DNA of 64,000 nt from Paenibacillus_G sp049942825 (GCF_049942825.1 NZ_CP187970.1:4092001-4156000), one strand, 5' to 3'; numbered from the stretch's first letter, positions 39,009 to 47,333 are shown. Translations and numbers: made by a program. Notes: generated by a model not told the origin, from the letters alone.

Positions 39009-39929
39009 TTAATACGGCCGGTCCCCTGCGATGGAGATCCGTTCGGCCACTCGGCGGTTAGGGAAATAGTCCGACACCGCATAGTGCTGCGTCGCCCGGT
39101 TATCCCAGAAGGCGACCGAATTCGGTTCCCAGTGGAAGCGGACCTGATACTCCGGGATGTGCGCCTGCCGGAACAGGTAAGCGAGGAGCTTCTCGCTTTC
39201 CTCCGCCTCCAGCCCTGCGATGCGGACGGTGAACGCGGCATTGACGAATAAGGTTTTGCGTCCGGTCTCCGGATGCGTGCGCACGACGGGGTGCTCTGCC
39301 GCCGGGAACTCCTCCTGCTTGGCTTTCAACTGCTCGGGGGACAGGAAGCGGGAGAACGCCGAAGTGAAATCGTGGACGGCCGTCAGTCCGTCGAGCTGCC
39401 TCTTCACCTCTTCCGGCAGATTATCGTAGGCCGCAGCCATATCGGCCCACAGCGTATCTCCCCCAAGCGGCGGCACTTCGGATAACCGGAGCACGGAGCC
39501 CAGAGCCGGCTCAAGCCGCCAGGTCACATCGGTGTGCCACACATTCTCATTGCCCGTCATGTTCGCATTCTTCTCGAACCGGGTCACTTCCTCCGAGCTG
39601 CCCCGGGGAAGGAACGGATGCTTCTCCAGCTCTCCCCACTGCCTGGCGAACTGCAGCTGCTGCCCGCTCGTAAGGGATTGATTACGGAAGAACAAGACCT
39701 TCCACTCCAGGAAGGCGCGGTGCAGCTCAGCCTTCACCTCGGGGGTAAGCTCGCCGCCCAGATCCACTCCCTCGATCTCCGCCCCGATGATCGGGCCGAG
39801 CGGTTTCACCTTGAACAAGGTGTAAGGCCGCTCCTCCACATCATCCGGCAGCCGCTTCAGGATCCGGGCACCTGCCTTAAGCTCTCTGGCCGGGAAATAG
39901 CTTCGCGATTCAACAGCAGCATGGCTCAT
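39009..39929 (-). CDS. TauD/TfdA family Fe(II)/2-oxoglutarate dioxygenase
   Basis: The 306-residue enzyme hydroxylates a carbon next to a sulfonate or sulfate group, releasing sulfite or sulfate. The iron triad is His-132 and Asp-134 (NVWHTDVTW) with His-282 (WDNRATQHYA). The C-terminal Arg residues in NRRVAERISI suit 2-oxoglutarate binding. The N-terminal GPIIGAEIEGVDLGGELTPE and LFFRNQSLTSGQQLQFARQW are classic for TauD and alkylsulfatase AtsK; length matches. The ATG has TTGGAGG upstream. First gene of the minus-strand organosulfur operon; its promoter carries the TetR-type operator at 40096. Whether the substrate is taurine or another alkyl sulfonate or sulfate is undecided. Confidence 0.93.
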   Translation of the reverse strand: MSHAAVESRSYFPARELKAGARILKRLPDDVEERPYTLFKVKPLGPIIGAEIEGVDLGGELTPEVKAELHRAFLEWKVLFFRNQSLTSGQQLQFARQWGELEKHPFLPRGSSEEVTRFEKNANMTGNENVWHTDVTWRLEPALGSVLRLSEVPPLGGDTLWADMAAAYDNLPEEVKRQLDGLTAVHDFTSAFSRFLSPEQLKAKQEEFPAAEHPVVRTHPETGRKTLFVNAAFTVRIAGLEAEESEKLLAYLFRQAHIPEYQVRFHWEPNSVAFWDNRATQHYAVSDYFPNRRVAERISIAGDRPY

Positions 39930-40095
39930 GTGTTATTCGCCTCCAATAATTAAGTAAAAGTCCATAGGAATAGTCGGTTAATGACATGCAAAAAGACTGC
40001 ACAAAACAAAGATCAGGCTTGTGCCGAATCTCTGGTTGTCCAGTCGATTGTCAGCTTGAAGGGGAGACAACCCCGGGGGAAGCTCATTCACAAAA

Positions 40096-40109
40096 TGATT
40101 AATAAGTCA
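40096..40109. promoter_or_regulatory. Operator of the dioxygenase operon (TetR type)
   Basis: TGATTAATAAGTCA, extended by AA/TT to an 18-bp imperfect palindrome, lies about 17 bp downstream of the -10 of the minus-strand promoter. It matches TGACTATTAAGTCA at 40907 at the same place in the divergent promoter. Confidence 0.7.
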
Positions 40110-40126
40110 TTCTGTTGTGTGAACAA

Positions 40127-40156
40127 ATATTATCAGGCGGGATTGCACGCTGTCAA
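40127..40156 (-). promoter_or_regulatory. Promoter of the dioxygenase operon
   Basis: On the minus strand TTGACA (40156-40151, perfect -35) and TAATAT (40132-40127) are spaced by 18 bases. The leader to the ATG at 39929 is about 190 bp; no other feature is evident in it. Confidence 0.8.
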
Positions 40157-40188
40157 CCTCAAATTCCAAAAGGAATACTATGGCCGGT

Positions 40189-40776
40189 TCAAGGGCCGAT
40201 CATCTGCATCAGCAGTTCGATGGTCTCCTCCCCCACCGGAGGATGTCCGCGCATCTCCAGCAGCATCAGGTTCTGGATCAGCGTTCCGAACAGGGTAGCG
40301 AGCTGCACGGGATCGCCTGCCATGACCGTACCGTCCTGCTGGCCCTCCTCGATCAGCTCGATGAGCAGACGCCGGTTAGCCCCGGCCCGCTCGCGGATGA
40401 TCCGTTTCTCCTCGTCGTTCAACTGATCCGTAAACAAGGCCTGCAGCAGCACAAGGTAAATGTCCGCACTTCGTTCGTTCGGCAGAGCCTGTCTGGCGAT
40501 TTGGCGGAACTTGTCCGCCGCTGTTCCTGCCATTGCAAGCGCTCCGCGCAGGATGGAACCGTAGCTGAGCTGCCCGCGTTCGATCACGGCAAGCAGGATC
40601 TCCTCCTTGGACTTGAAGTAATTATAGACATGTCCGTGGCTTAGTCCCGCTTCGGCAGCGATATCGCTGATCTTGGTAAGCACCCCTTGACGGGCAAAGA
40701 GACGGGCGGCCGCGTCCAGGATCTGCTTGCGGCGTTCTTCGCGAAGCTGTTGATCGCGCACTGGATTCCGTGGCAT
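40189..40776 (-). CDS. TetR family repressor of the organosulfur locus
   Basis: The 195-residue protein has an N-terminal TetR helix-turn-helix (RKQILDAAARLFARQGVLTK, ISDIAAEAGLSHGHVYNYFK, SKEEILLAVIERG). A C-terminal helical regulatory domain follows (LLIELIEEGQQDGTVMAGDP, LATLFGTLIQNLMLLEMRGH). It sits between the two transcription units whose promoters share a TGACTNATNAGTCA-like palindrome, making it the obvious binder. The two operators differ at two positions. The inducer is probably a sulfur compound or a sulfur-status metabolite; this is inference. Confidence 0.9.
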   Translation of the reverse strand: MPRNPVRDQQLREERRKQILDAAARLFARQGVLTKISDIAAEAGLSHGHVYNYFKSKEEILLAVIERGQLSYGSILRGALAMAGTAADKFRQIARQALPNERSADIYLVLLQALFTDQLNDEEKRIIRERAGANRRLLIELIEEGQQDGTVMAGDPVQLATLFGTLIQNLMLLEMRGHPPVGEETIELLMQMIGP

Positions 40777-40865
40777 AAGTGTGTAACCTCCTGCAGGTTC
40801 AATACATTCGACTATCCAAGTGTATCAGAGCGTGGCGGCACGTACCACCAAGGGAAGTACGGGGA

Positions 40866-40895
40866 TTGACAGGGAATGATATCGGGTGCTAACAT
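40866..40895 (+). promoter_or_regulatory. Promoter of the SsuC-like permease gene
   Basis: TTGACA (40866-40871) and TAACAT (40890-40895) are spaced by 18 bases, the same spacing as the opposing dioxygenase promoter. Confidence 0.7.
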
Positions 40896-40906
40896 AATCC
40901 ACAACA

Positions 40907-40920
40907 TGACTATTAAGTCA
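40907..40920. promoter_or_regulatory. Operator of the permease gene (TetR type)
   Basis: TGACTATTAAGTCA, a near-perfect palindrome with TGACT/AGTCA arms, begins 11 bp after the -10 hexamer, over the expected transcription start. It pairs with the operator at 40096. Confidence 0.72.
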
Positions 40921-40949
40921 GTTTGTAACTGGATCGACTAGACCAACTG

Positions 40950-40992
40950 GAGATTCGGCAGGCGTGCTTCACGCCACCGGTCTCTTTTTTTT
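40950..40992 (+). terminator. Intrinsic terminator inside the permease leader (possible attenuator)
   Basis: Between the promoter and the permease ATG, GAGATTCGG-CA-GGCGTG (40950-40966) folds on CACGCC-AC-CGGTCTC (40970-40984) with G-U pairs. Eight T residues follow (40985-40992). AGACC at 40940-40944 could compete for GGTCT of the right arm, giving a minimal antiterminator. Transcripts starting at 40866 must pass it to reach the gene. Confidence 0.75.
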
Positions 40993-41029
40993 GCGAATTC
41001 ATGTCAACAAGAAGGAAAGGAAATGAACC

Positions 41030-41866
41030 ATGGCACAATCTATCGCTGAACTAAAAAAAAGCCGCGTACGGCCGATGCAAGGGGAGCGTAAACGATTCAC
41101 GGGAACCTCTTGGCGGCTAGGGATCCGGGGAGCGCTGCTCCCCCTCCTCATCCTCCTGCTGTGGCAGCTTCTCAGCTCTTCCGGCCTGATCTCGGAGCGG
41201 ATGTTCTCCTCCCCCTGGCTGATCCTGAACCAATACGCGGAGCTGATCCGCTCCGGGGAGCTTCTGCATTATCTGCGTGCCAGCATGGTGCGCGCCTCCC
41301 TCGGTTTTGTCCTCGGCGGCAGCTGCGGTCTGCTATTGGGGCTGTTCGTCGGCATGTACCGCCCAGTCGAGGAAACCGTGAATCCCACCGTGCAGATGCT
41401 GCGGACCGTCCCGTTGCTGGCCATTACCCCGCTGTTCATCATGTGGTTCGGCTTCGGAGAGCTGTCGAAGGTGCTCCTGATCTCGCTCGGCTCCTTCTTC
41501 CCCCTCTATGTCAACACGTTCCTTGGGATACGCAATGTGGATGCCAAGCTCTTCGACGTGGGCCGGGTGCTGGAGTTCAGCCGGTTCGACCAGATCACCA
41601 AGCTCGTTCTCCCTGCGGCGCTCCCGAATATTCTGCTGGGCATCCGTCTCTCCCTGAGCATCGCCTGGCTCTGCCTTGTTACAGCCGAGCTGCTGGGTTC
41701 CGACACCGGGGTCGGCTATATGATCCAGGATGCCCGCGCCTTCATGCAGACGGATGTCGTATTCGTCGGCATCACCTTGTTTGCCCTTGTCGGCAAGCTG
41801 TCGGACTCCGTTGTCCGTTATATGGAGAGTCGGCTGCTGCGGTGGCAGGACAGCTATAAGGGGTAA
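41030..41866 (+). CDS. Sulfonate/taurine-type ABC transporter permease (SsuC/TauC-like)
   Basis: The 278-residue permease has about six transmembrane helices: GALLPLLILLLWQLLSSSGL, SLGFVLGGSCGLLLGLFVGM, TVPLLAITPLFIMWFGFGEL. The EAA-like loop is LEFSRFDQITKLVLPAALPN, ILLGIRLSLSIAWLCLVTAE. The BPD_transp_1 pattern is that of SsuC/TauC. The ATG follows AAGGAAATG. It probably works with the sulfonate-binding lipoprotein encoded divergently. No matching ATPase (SsuB/TauB) gene lies in this locus; the next ATPases belong to the nickel/peptide-type operon. It must borrow an ATPase encoded elsewhere or have lost it. Confidence 0.92.
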   Translation: MAQSIAELKKSRVRPMQGERKRFTGTSWRLGIRGALLPLLILLLWQLLSSSGLISERMFSSPWLILNQYAELIRSGELLHYLRASMVRASLGFVLGGSCGLLLGLFVGMYRPVEETVNPTVQMLRTVPLLAITPLFIMWFGFGELSKVLLISLGSFFPLYVNTFLGIRNVDAKLFDVGRVLEFSRFDQITKLVLPAALPNILLGIRLSLSIAWLCLVTAELLGSDTGVGYMIQDARAFMQTDVVFVGITLFALVGKLSDSVVRYMESRLLRWQDSYKG

Positions 41867-41924
41867 CCGCACCGCTGCCCGAATCCTGTTTGCTCAGCCG
41901 CGGCATCAGGTTCGGTTCCCTATC

Positions 41925-41965
41925 AAAAAAACGTGCCCACACGTCTATCGTGTTCGGGCACGTTT
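41925..41965. terminator. Bidirectional terminator
   Basis: AAACGTGCCC (41929-41938) pairs with GGGCACGTTT (41956-41965) with an inner ACACG/CGTGT stem. A six-A run before it gives the T run for the minus-strand metal-transport operon ending at 41973. It also follows the permease. Confidence 0.88.
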
Positions 41966-41972
41966 TGCATAA

Positions 41973-42794
41973 TCATGTTCTCGCAGACATGCGTTCCTTG
42001 GAACGATACCTTGGATGCTCCGACAGCATCGATCCCAGCAGGCCTTTTACAGCGGGGTGGGAAGACAGCAGAAACTGCTCCTTTTGCTCACAGTACTCGG
42101 CGATCCGACCCTTCTCCATAACCGCCAGGGCATCGGAGATCGTGTAAGCCGCCTTGATATCATGGGTAATGAACAAATAGGATAGGCCGAAGCTGGATCT
42201 CAGGTCATTGAGCAGATGCAGAATATTCGTCTGATGCACCATATCCAGGCTGCTTACCGCTTCGTCCAGTACGATCATCTTCGGTTTTAAGGCAATCGCT
42301 CTCGCTATATTGATCCGCTGCAGCTGGCCTCCGCTGAATTGGTGAGGATACTTCCCCATGTCCCCGGAGCTTAACCCGACGCGCTCCAGCAGCTCGCCCA
42401 CTACCCTTTTTTGCTCCTTCACCGACAAGTTCTCGTAATTTTCGAGCGGCTCGCCGATGATTTGTTCGGCCGTCATCCTCGGATTGACCGAGGAGTAACA
42501 ATCCTGGAACACCACCTGGAAGTCCCGGCGCAGCTGTCTGCGGGTCTTGGCATCAAGCGCATACAGATCATGTCCCTGGAACAGAACCTGACCTTTCATC
42601 GGTTGTTCAAGCCCGAGAACAACCCTTCCCAGGGTGCTCTTCCCCGCTCCGCTCGCTCCCAGCAGCCCAAGGCATGTCCCTCCTTCGATCCGGAGCGATA
42701 CGCCCGACAGAACCTCCGCGGCCGCCCGGGAACGTCTGAAGAATCCGGAAGAGGAGTAAGCATGAGTAACCTCGTTCACTTGAAGCAATGTCAT
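41973..42794 (-). CDS. Nickel/opine-metallophore-type ABC transporter ATPase (NikE/CntF-like)
   Basis: The 273-residue ATPase has Walker A GASGAGKST, Q-loop VVFQDCYSSVNPRMT, signature QFSGGQLQRINIARAI, Walker B MIVLDEAVSSLD and the His loop FITHDIKAAY. It belongs to the OppF/NikE group, with EYCEQKEQFLLSSHPAVKGL at the end. The ATG at 42794 has AGAGGTGA upstream. It is the last gene of the five-gene importer operon and 21 bp after the NikD/CntD-like gene. With its partner it powers uptake through the two permeases. Confidence 0.92.
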   Translation of the reverse strand: MTLLQVNEVTHAYSSSGFFRRSRAAAEVLSGVSLRIEGGTCLGLLGASGAGKSTLGRVVLGLEQPMKGQVLFQGHDLYALDAKTRRQLRRDFQVVFQDCYSSVNPRMTAEQIIGEPLENYENLSVKEQKRVVGELLERVGLSSGDMGKYPHQFSGGQLQRINIARAIALKPKMIVLDEAVSSLDMVHQTNILHLLNDLRSSFGLSYLFITHDIKAAYTISDALAVMEKGRIAEYCEQKEQFLLSSHPAVKGLLGSMLSEHPRYRSKERMSART

Positions 42795-42815
42795 TAGACT
42801 CACCTCTTTCCAGGG

Positions 42816-43658
42816 TCATGTCCAGATACAGCCCGCCATTTCGGGGCTGATCTGAAGCATGGGTCTTGCCGCAAGCAGAGTTTGGGTGTATGGATGCTTG
42901 GGGTGGTCGAACAGTTCAAATACTTCGGCCTGCTCCACAATCCGGCCCTGCTGCATGACGGCAACATCATCGGCCAATTCGGCAATGACGCCGAGATCAT
43001 GGGAGATCAACAGAATCGCGGTTCCATGCTCCTGCCGGACCCGGTCTAACTGCCGCAGTACCTGCAGCTGATTCGTCACATCCAACGCGGTAGTCGGCTC
43101 ATCGGCAATAATCACCGACGGCTTCAAACATATCGTCAAGGCGATCATTACCCGCTGCAGCATGCCTCCGCTGAGCTCGAACGGATACTTTCGCAGCAGC
43201 TCGGAGGGGGTGGATAAATTGACGTCCGTCATCGCATCGATCGCCCGTTGCTCTGCCTGCTTTTTGCTCAGGCCCGTGTGGGTGCGGATCGTTTCAATGA
43301 ACTGCGTACCTATGGTATACACAGGGGAGAATGCGTTCATCGGATTCTGCATAATAAACGCGATCTCTTTCCCTCGGATCCGGCGCAGTTCATCATCTTT
43401 CAGTCCGCACAGCTCGCGTCCGTTCAACCGGATACTGCCTTCGATGACGGTCATGCTTCGATCCAGCATTTGGATCAGGGATAGGGATGTGACGGTTTTG
43501 CCGCTTCCGCTTTCTCCGACAAGACCGAGTACACGGCCCGGGTATAGTTCAAAATCGACAGCATGCACAAGCGGCAGGGTTCCCTGCTCCGTCTTTACCT
43601 TTACCTTAAGTCCCTCCACCTGCAATACAGGGCTAGTTTGCTCTACCAATCCGCTCAT
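42816..43658 (-). CDS. Nickel/opine-metallophore-type ABC transporter ATPase (NikD/CntD-like)
   Basis: The 280-residue ATPase of the OppD/NikD group has Walker A GESGSGKTV, AFIMQNPMNAFSPVYTIGTQ, signature ELSGGMLQRVMIALTI, Walker B VIIADEPTTALD and LISHDLGVIAELADDVAVMQ. The start is uncertain. ATG 43658, taken here, overlaps the upstream permease gene's end region closely and has AAGGA directly before it; TTG 43649 has better spacing. Part of the tightly packed importer operon. Confidence 0.9.
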   Translation of the reverse strand: MSGLVEQTSPVLQVEGLKVKVKTEQGTLPLVHAVDFELYPGRVLGLVGESGSGKTVTSLSLIQMLDRSMTVIEGSIRLNGRELCGLKDDELRRIRGKEIAFIMQNPMNAFSPVYTIGTQFIETIRTHTGLSKKQAEQRAIDAMTDVNLSTPSELLRKYPFELSGGMLQRVMIALTICLKPSVIIADEPTTALDVTNQLQVLRQLDRVRQEHGTAILLISHDLGVIAELADDVAVMQQGRIVEQAEVFELFDHPKHPYTQTLLAARPMLQISPEMAGCIWT

Positions 43659-43665
43659 TCCTTCA

Positions 43666-44499
43666 CTAGAAACGTCGTTTGACCCCATAGCGCTCTGACA
43701 ATGCTTCGCCCAGCATATTAAAGGTCGCCACCACGGCAACGATCAATAAACCGGGATAGAGCATGAGCTGAGGATGATTACGTATGAATGATTTCCCTTC
43801 ATTGACCATCGCTCCCCATTCCGGAGTCGGCGGCTGAATGCCCACGCCCAGGAAGGACATGGCCGAGATATCCATGATCGCCCAGCCCATTTCGAGGGTG
43901 CCGATAACAAGAATCGGAGGCAGAATGTTCGGGATCATATGCCTTCTGATGATCTGCCACGGGGTGGAGCCGCTTACCCGCGCTGCGGTAATAAAATTCC
44001 GTTCCTTCAGGCTGACCACCATATTCCGGAACATCCGCGCATAATACACCCACTGCACTATCATTAAAGCGATCACGAGTTGAAGCATGCCCGGACCGAA
44101 TATACCGACCAGACCCAGAACCAGAATCAGACTGGGGAACGCCATGACGCCTTCACAGAACCGCATCAGTACGGTATCCAGCCCCCCGCCTCTATAGCCG
44201 GCAGCGGTTCCCACGAGCAATCCGATCCCGAGCGACGAGACGAAAATTAAGGAAGCAAAGCCAAGCGAAACACGCGCGCCATACAGGAGTCTGGATAGCG
44301 TATCTCGGCCCAAATGATCCGTCCCCAGCGGATGGTTCCATGAGGGTACTTGAAGTTTGACAGCCAGATTCACCTGAACCGGATCATGGGGGGCAATCCA
44401 TGGAGCGAGTACACTGATGAGAAAGAAAAAAACGATGATGCTTGTACAAACGGCAATCATCCTCTGACTTTTGAAGCCTCTGCGTAATCTGCCGATCAC
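43666..44499 (-). CDS. Nickel/opine-metallophore-type ABC permease (NikC/CntC-like)
   Basis: The 277-residue permease has an N-terminal helix (MIAVCTSIIVFFFLISVLAP) and the conserved WNHPLGTDHLGRDTLSRLLY, which is typical of DppC/NikC proteins. Four more helices follow, with the EAA loop FITAARVSGSTPWQIIRRHM, IPNILPPILVIGTL. Its ATG overlaps the stop of the NikB-like gene by four bases (ATGA), indicating translational coupling. Confidence 0.93.
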   Translation of the reverse strand: MIGRLRRGFKSQRMIAVCTSIIVFFFLISVLAPWIAPHDPVQVNLAVKLQVPSWNHPLGTDHLGRDTLSRLLYGARVSLGFASLIFVSSLGIGLLVGTAAGYRGGGLDTVLMRFCEGVMAFPSLILVLGLVGIFGPGMLQLVIALMIVQWVYYARMFRNMVVSLKERNFITAARVSGSTPWQIIRRHMIPNILPPILVIGTLEMGWAIMDISAMSFLGVGIQPPTPEWGAMVNEGKSFIRNHPQLMLYPGLLIVAVVATFNMLGEALSERYGVKRRF

Positions 44500-45440
44500 T
44501 GGTCAGCCCTACCTTTCCGTGAAATCCGGGGATCCAGGTACAATTGGAGCAGATCTACGATGAGGTTGCATCCAACGATGGTACAAACGGAAAGCAGTAC
44601 ATAGGTTTGGATCACCGGAATATCGCGGTTGACAATGGATTGAACAAAGTAGCGCCCAAACCCGGGCCAGGAGAACACCTGCTCAACGATGATCGCTCCC
44701 GTGAGCAGCTTCCCCATATTCATGCCGAGTCCTGTGATCATTGGCAGGATGGCAATCCGTGACACATATTTCAGCATGATCACTCTTTCTTTGATCCCTC
44801 TCGTCCGGGCATAACGCACGTAGGCCTCCTGCAGTTCCTCCAGCACCGTCGTTCGGAGCAAGCGCGTATAGATCGCGATGAGCCACAGCGCCAGCGTTAC
44901 CGAGGGAAGCACGAGATGCTGCCAAGTCCCTCTGCCTTCAACGGGGAGCCAATCGAGCTTCACCGAGAAGAAATAAACCAATAAGTACCCAAGCCAGAAA
45001 ATAGGTATGCATGCGCCGATATAAGCAAGTACCCTGCTCATATGATCGATGGCGCCATTCTTGTAAATGGCCGATAAAAAACCGATGGGCACACTGACAA
45101 GGATGGCGAGAAGAATACTGCTCAATGCAAGCTGGATCGTTGCCGGGATCTTCTGCGCCACTTCCTGCCAAACGGGCTCATTAGAAATATAAGACATGCC
45201 GAAATCGAGTCGGCACATCTTCATCACAGATTGAGCGTATTGAACCAGCAAGGGCTGATCCAAGCCGAATTCATGCCTCTTGGCGGCCAGCACCTCATCG
45301 TCGGGATGGATGTGGGCCGCGGCCAAATAAGCTTCGGCCGGGTCCACGGGCCCGAGTCTGATCATGCAGAACATGAGAAACGAGGCAAAGAGAACAATGG
45401 GAATAATGGAAAGAACCCGTTTCCCTATATAGGTGACCAT
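44496..45440 (-). CDS. Nickel/opine-metallophore-type ABC permease (NikB/CntB-like)
   Basis: The 314-residue permease has the DppB/NikB opening (VTYIGKRVLSIIPIVLFASF), then LDQPLLVQYAQSVMKMCRLD and FGMSYISNEPVWQEVAQKIP. Further helices follow, with the EAA loop VRYARTRGIKERVIMLKYVS, and SWPGFGRYFVQSIVNRDIPV. It is 18 bp downstream of the binding-protein gene, second in the operon. Confidence 0.93.
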   Translation of the reverse strand: MVTYIGKRVLSIIPIVLFASFLMFCMIRLGPVDPAEAYLAAAHIHPDDEVLAAKRHEFGLDQPLLVQYAQSVMKMCRLDFGMSYISNEPVWQEVAQKIPATIQLALSSILLAILVSVPIGFLSAIYKNGAIDHMSRVLAYIGACIPIFWLGYLLVYFFSVKLDWLPVEGRGTWQHLVLPSVTLALWLIAIYTRLLRTTVLEELQEAYVRYARTRGIKERVIMLKYVSRIAILPMITGLGMNMGKLLTGAIIVEQVFSWPGFGRYFVQSIVNRDIPVIQTYVLLSVCTIVGCNLIVDLLQLYLDPRISRKGRADQ

Positions 45441-45458
45441 GTGCTGCCTCCTGCGGTT

Positions 45459-47096
45459 TTACTGCTTCGTATCGATTCCATAAAACGGATGTTCATCCCG
45501 GTTGGACGGGAAATTCACGGTGCTTACGTCTTTTTGATACACCGCGATCTTCTTGATATAAGAGATCGGCAGGATCGACGACTGCTCCTGCAGCGTTGTG
45601 AGAACGGAGGTGAACAGTTCGGTACGGAGCTTTTCATCCGTTGTGGTCATGCCCTCTTTGATCTTCCGGTCAATCTCAGCCTTCATCGGTAATGCCTGCA
45701 GCGGATCCGACAGACCAAAGCCCTTCTGAACAACGCCGGTCATGAAGGAATGCGGGTCATACGGCGCTCCGAAATTGGAGTAGAAGTTCATATCGAATTC
45801 ATTGGCTTTTCTGCGCTGAATGTATACCGTTAATTCAACACCCGTAATATTCAGCTTGACGCCGATCGCAGACCACTCGGCCTGCAGCGTTTCGGCCATT
45901 GCCTTTTGGGTCAGGTCCGCTTTGTCATAGAGCAATTCGAGCTCGAGCGCCTTCCCGTCTTTCTCACGCACCGTTTTGCCGGAAGGAAGCTTCCAGCCCG
46001 CTTCTTCCAGCAAGGCTTTGGCGTGTTCCACATTGTACTCCACCGGCTTCACGTCAATATTGGAGTAAGGCAGGTTTTTGGGCAGGATATTGTCGGCCTT
46101 CTCCTCCATCCCCAGCGTGACGCCTTCCACCATAGCCTGTTTGTTAAAGCCTTCGTGAAGAGCCTGACGAACCCGCAGATCGGCAAGCTTCTCATTCATC
46201 GTATTCAGCACCAGGTTCCGGGTTCCCACCGGCTCGGACAGCTTCGTTTCATACTTCCCGGTTTGCTCCAGCTGCTTGAAGGCGTCAAAACTGATCACAC
46301 CTTCGCCGAAAATCAGATCCAAATCCCCTTTTTCAAAAGAGAGGACACGCGTTTCCGCATCAGGAATGACTTTCACCTGAACCTTGTCCACCTTCGGCTT
46401 CTCTCCCCAGTAGTTGGGATTCGGAGTAAACACCGCGTACTCATCCTTCTTGTACTCGCTGAGTACCCAAGGTCCGGTTCCGATCGGATTCTTCACTCCT
46501 TTGGAGGTGTCCCCATCGTCCGGAAAGCCCGATTCGGCAAGAAAACGTACGGGACGTACGACTGCAAGATCGTACAAGGTTGGATAGTATGCCTCTTTCA
46601 GCGTGAGTTTAAACGTTGCGTCGTCGACGGCCTCGGTTTTCTCAAGCACACTGATGACGCCGAGCCAGGTATGTAACTTCATATTATTCATCACAGCATC
46701 GAAATTCTTCTTGACGGTTGCTGCCGTAAAGGCGGTGCCATCGGAGAATTTGACATTGCTGCGGAGTTTGAATGTATATTCCTTGCCATCCGGAGAAAGG
46801 GTCCAGGACTCGGCCAATTGGGGCTCAATCTTCCCATCCTTGTAACTGACGAGCGATTCAAAGATCATCGACTGTGCGAACAGCTGGGACGGGTTATACA
46901 AATGCGGATTCATCGGCCCAATATCCCGCGGCCAGGCCATCGTAACCGTTTCTTCCTTATTCACAGCCGCGGAATTTTCCGTCGGCGTGTTCGCCGTGCT
47001 CTCCGGCTTCTGGGCAGAGCAGCCGGCTAACGCAGCGGAAAAGGCCATGGCCAAAGACATGCCTAGAAGCAGATTCTTTCTCTTGGTTGCAAACAT
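45459..47096 (-). CDS. Nickel/opine-metallophore-type substrate-binding lipoprotein (NikA/CntA-like)
   Basis: The 545-residue lipoprotein of the SBP_bac_5 family has a signal peptide with lipobox A-L-A-G-C, then VTMAWPRDIGPMNPHLYNPS, LAESWTLSPDGKEYTFKLR, KNPIGTGPWVLSEYKKDEYA and VELTVYIQRRKANEFDMNF. The W-P-x-D-x-G-x-x-N-P-H-x-Y opening is that of NikA/CntA binding proteins for nickel or metal-opine complexes, rather than plain oligopeptide binders. ATG 47096 has GAGGGG about 11 bases upstream; an in-frame TTG nine codons earlier is less likely. Its promoter holds a perfect Fur box, so the cargo is likely an iron-linked or metallophore-bound metal. Confidence 0.92.
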   Translation of the reverse strand: MFATKRKNLLLGMSLAMAFSAALAGCSAQKPESTANTPTENSAAVNKEETVTMAWPRDIGPMNPHLYNPSQLFAQSMIFESLVSYKDGKIEPQLAESWTLSPDGKEYTFKLRSNVKFSDGTAFTAATVKKNFDAVMNNMKLHTWLGVISVLEKTEAVDDATFKLTLKEAYYPTLYDLAVVRPVRFLAESGFPDDGDTSKGVKNPIGTGPWVLSEYKKDEYAVFTPNPNYWGEKPKVDKVQVKVIPDAETRVLSFEKGDLDLIFGEGVISFDAFKQLEQTGKYETKLSEPVGTRNLVLNTMNEKLADLRVRQALHEGFNKQAMVEGVTLGMEEKADNILPKNLPYSNIDVKPVEYNVEHAKALLEEAGWKLPSGKTVREKDGKALELELLYDKADLTQKAMAETLQAEWSAIGVKLNITGVELTVYIQRRKANEFDMNFYSNFGAPYDPHSFMTGVVQKGFGLSDPLQALPMKAEIDRKIKEGMTTTDEKLRTELFTSVLTTLQEQSSILPISYIKKIAVYQKDVSTVNFPSNRDEHPFYGIDTKQ

Positions 47097-47123
47097 GAAC
47101 AAGTAACCCCTCTCAATATTCAA

Positions 47124-47138
47124 TGATAATGATTATCA
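47124..47138. promoter_or_regulatory. Fur box between importer operon and divergent exporter
   Basis: TGATAATGATTATCA is a perfect 7-1-7 Fur box as defined in Bacillus. It lies 28 bp upstream of the NikA/CntA-like start and between two divergent genes. On the minus strand TTGCCA-17-TGAATA brackets it, so Fur binding would block the importer promoter. Zur or PerR sites are similar, but the TGATAAT arms fit Fur best. Confidence 0.88.
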
Positions 47139-47333
47139 TTGGCAAGTATAAATGCATGATACTTTATGAGATTAAGAATGTCAATGAAATACCCTCTCTT
47201 TTGTAAGACTTTCGACAAAATTCGTACTTGGGTGCAGGAACAGCCCCTTCCGCGTTGTCCTTCCTGCTTAAGAGTGCTATATTTCGTTCATAGGACAGGC
47301 CTTACACATCCTATGGAAAGGAGAATGAAACTA

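Noticed and set aside
40921..40992. SAM (S-box) riboswitch before the sulfonate permease
   Set aside because: The roughly 50-nt leader is far too short and lacks the S-box core; only the terminator hairpin is real.
41973..47096. Annotation as a simple oligopeptide (Opp/Dpp) transporter
   Set aside because: Protein order is compatible, but the binding-protein opening, the perfect Fur box and the divergent CntE-like exporter favour a metal or metallophore role.
47166..47333. N-terminal extension of the MFS exporter by 56 codons
   Set aside because: No ribosome binding site, Cys- and Arg-rich non-membrane sequence, and the first helix follows directly after the GTG at 47334.
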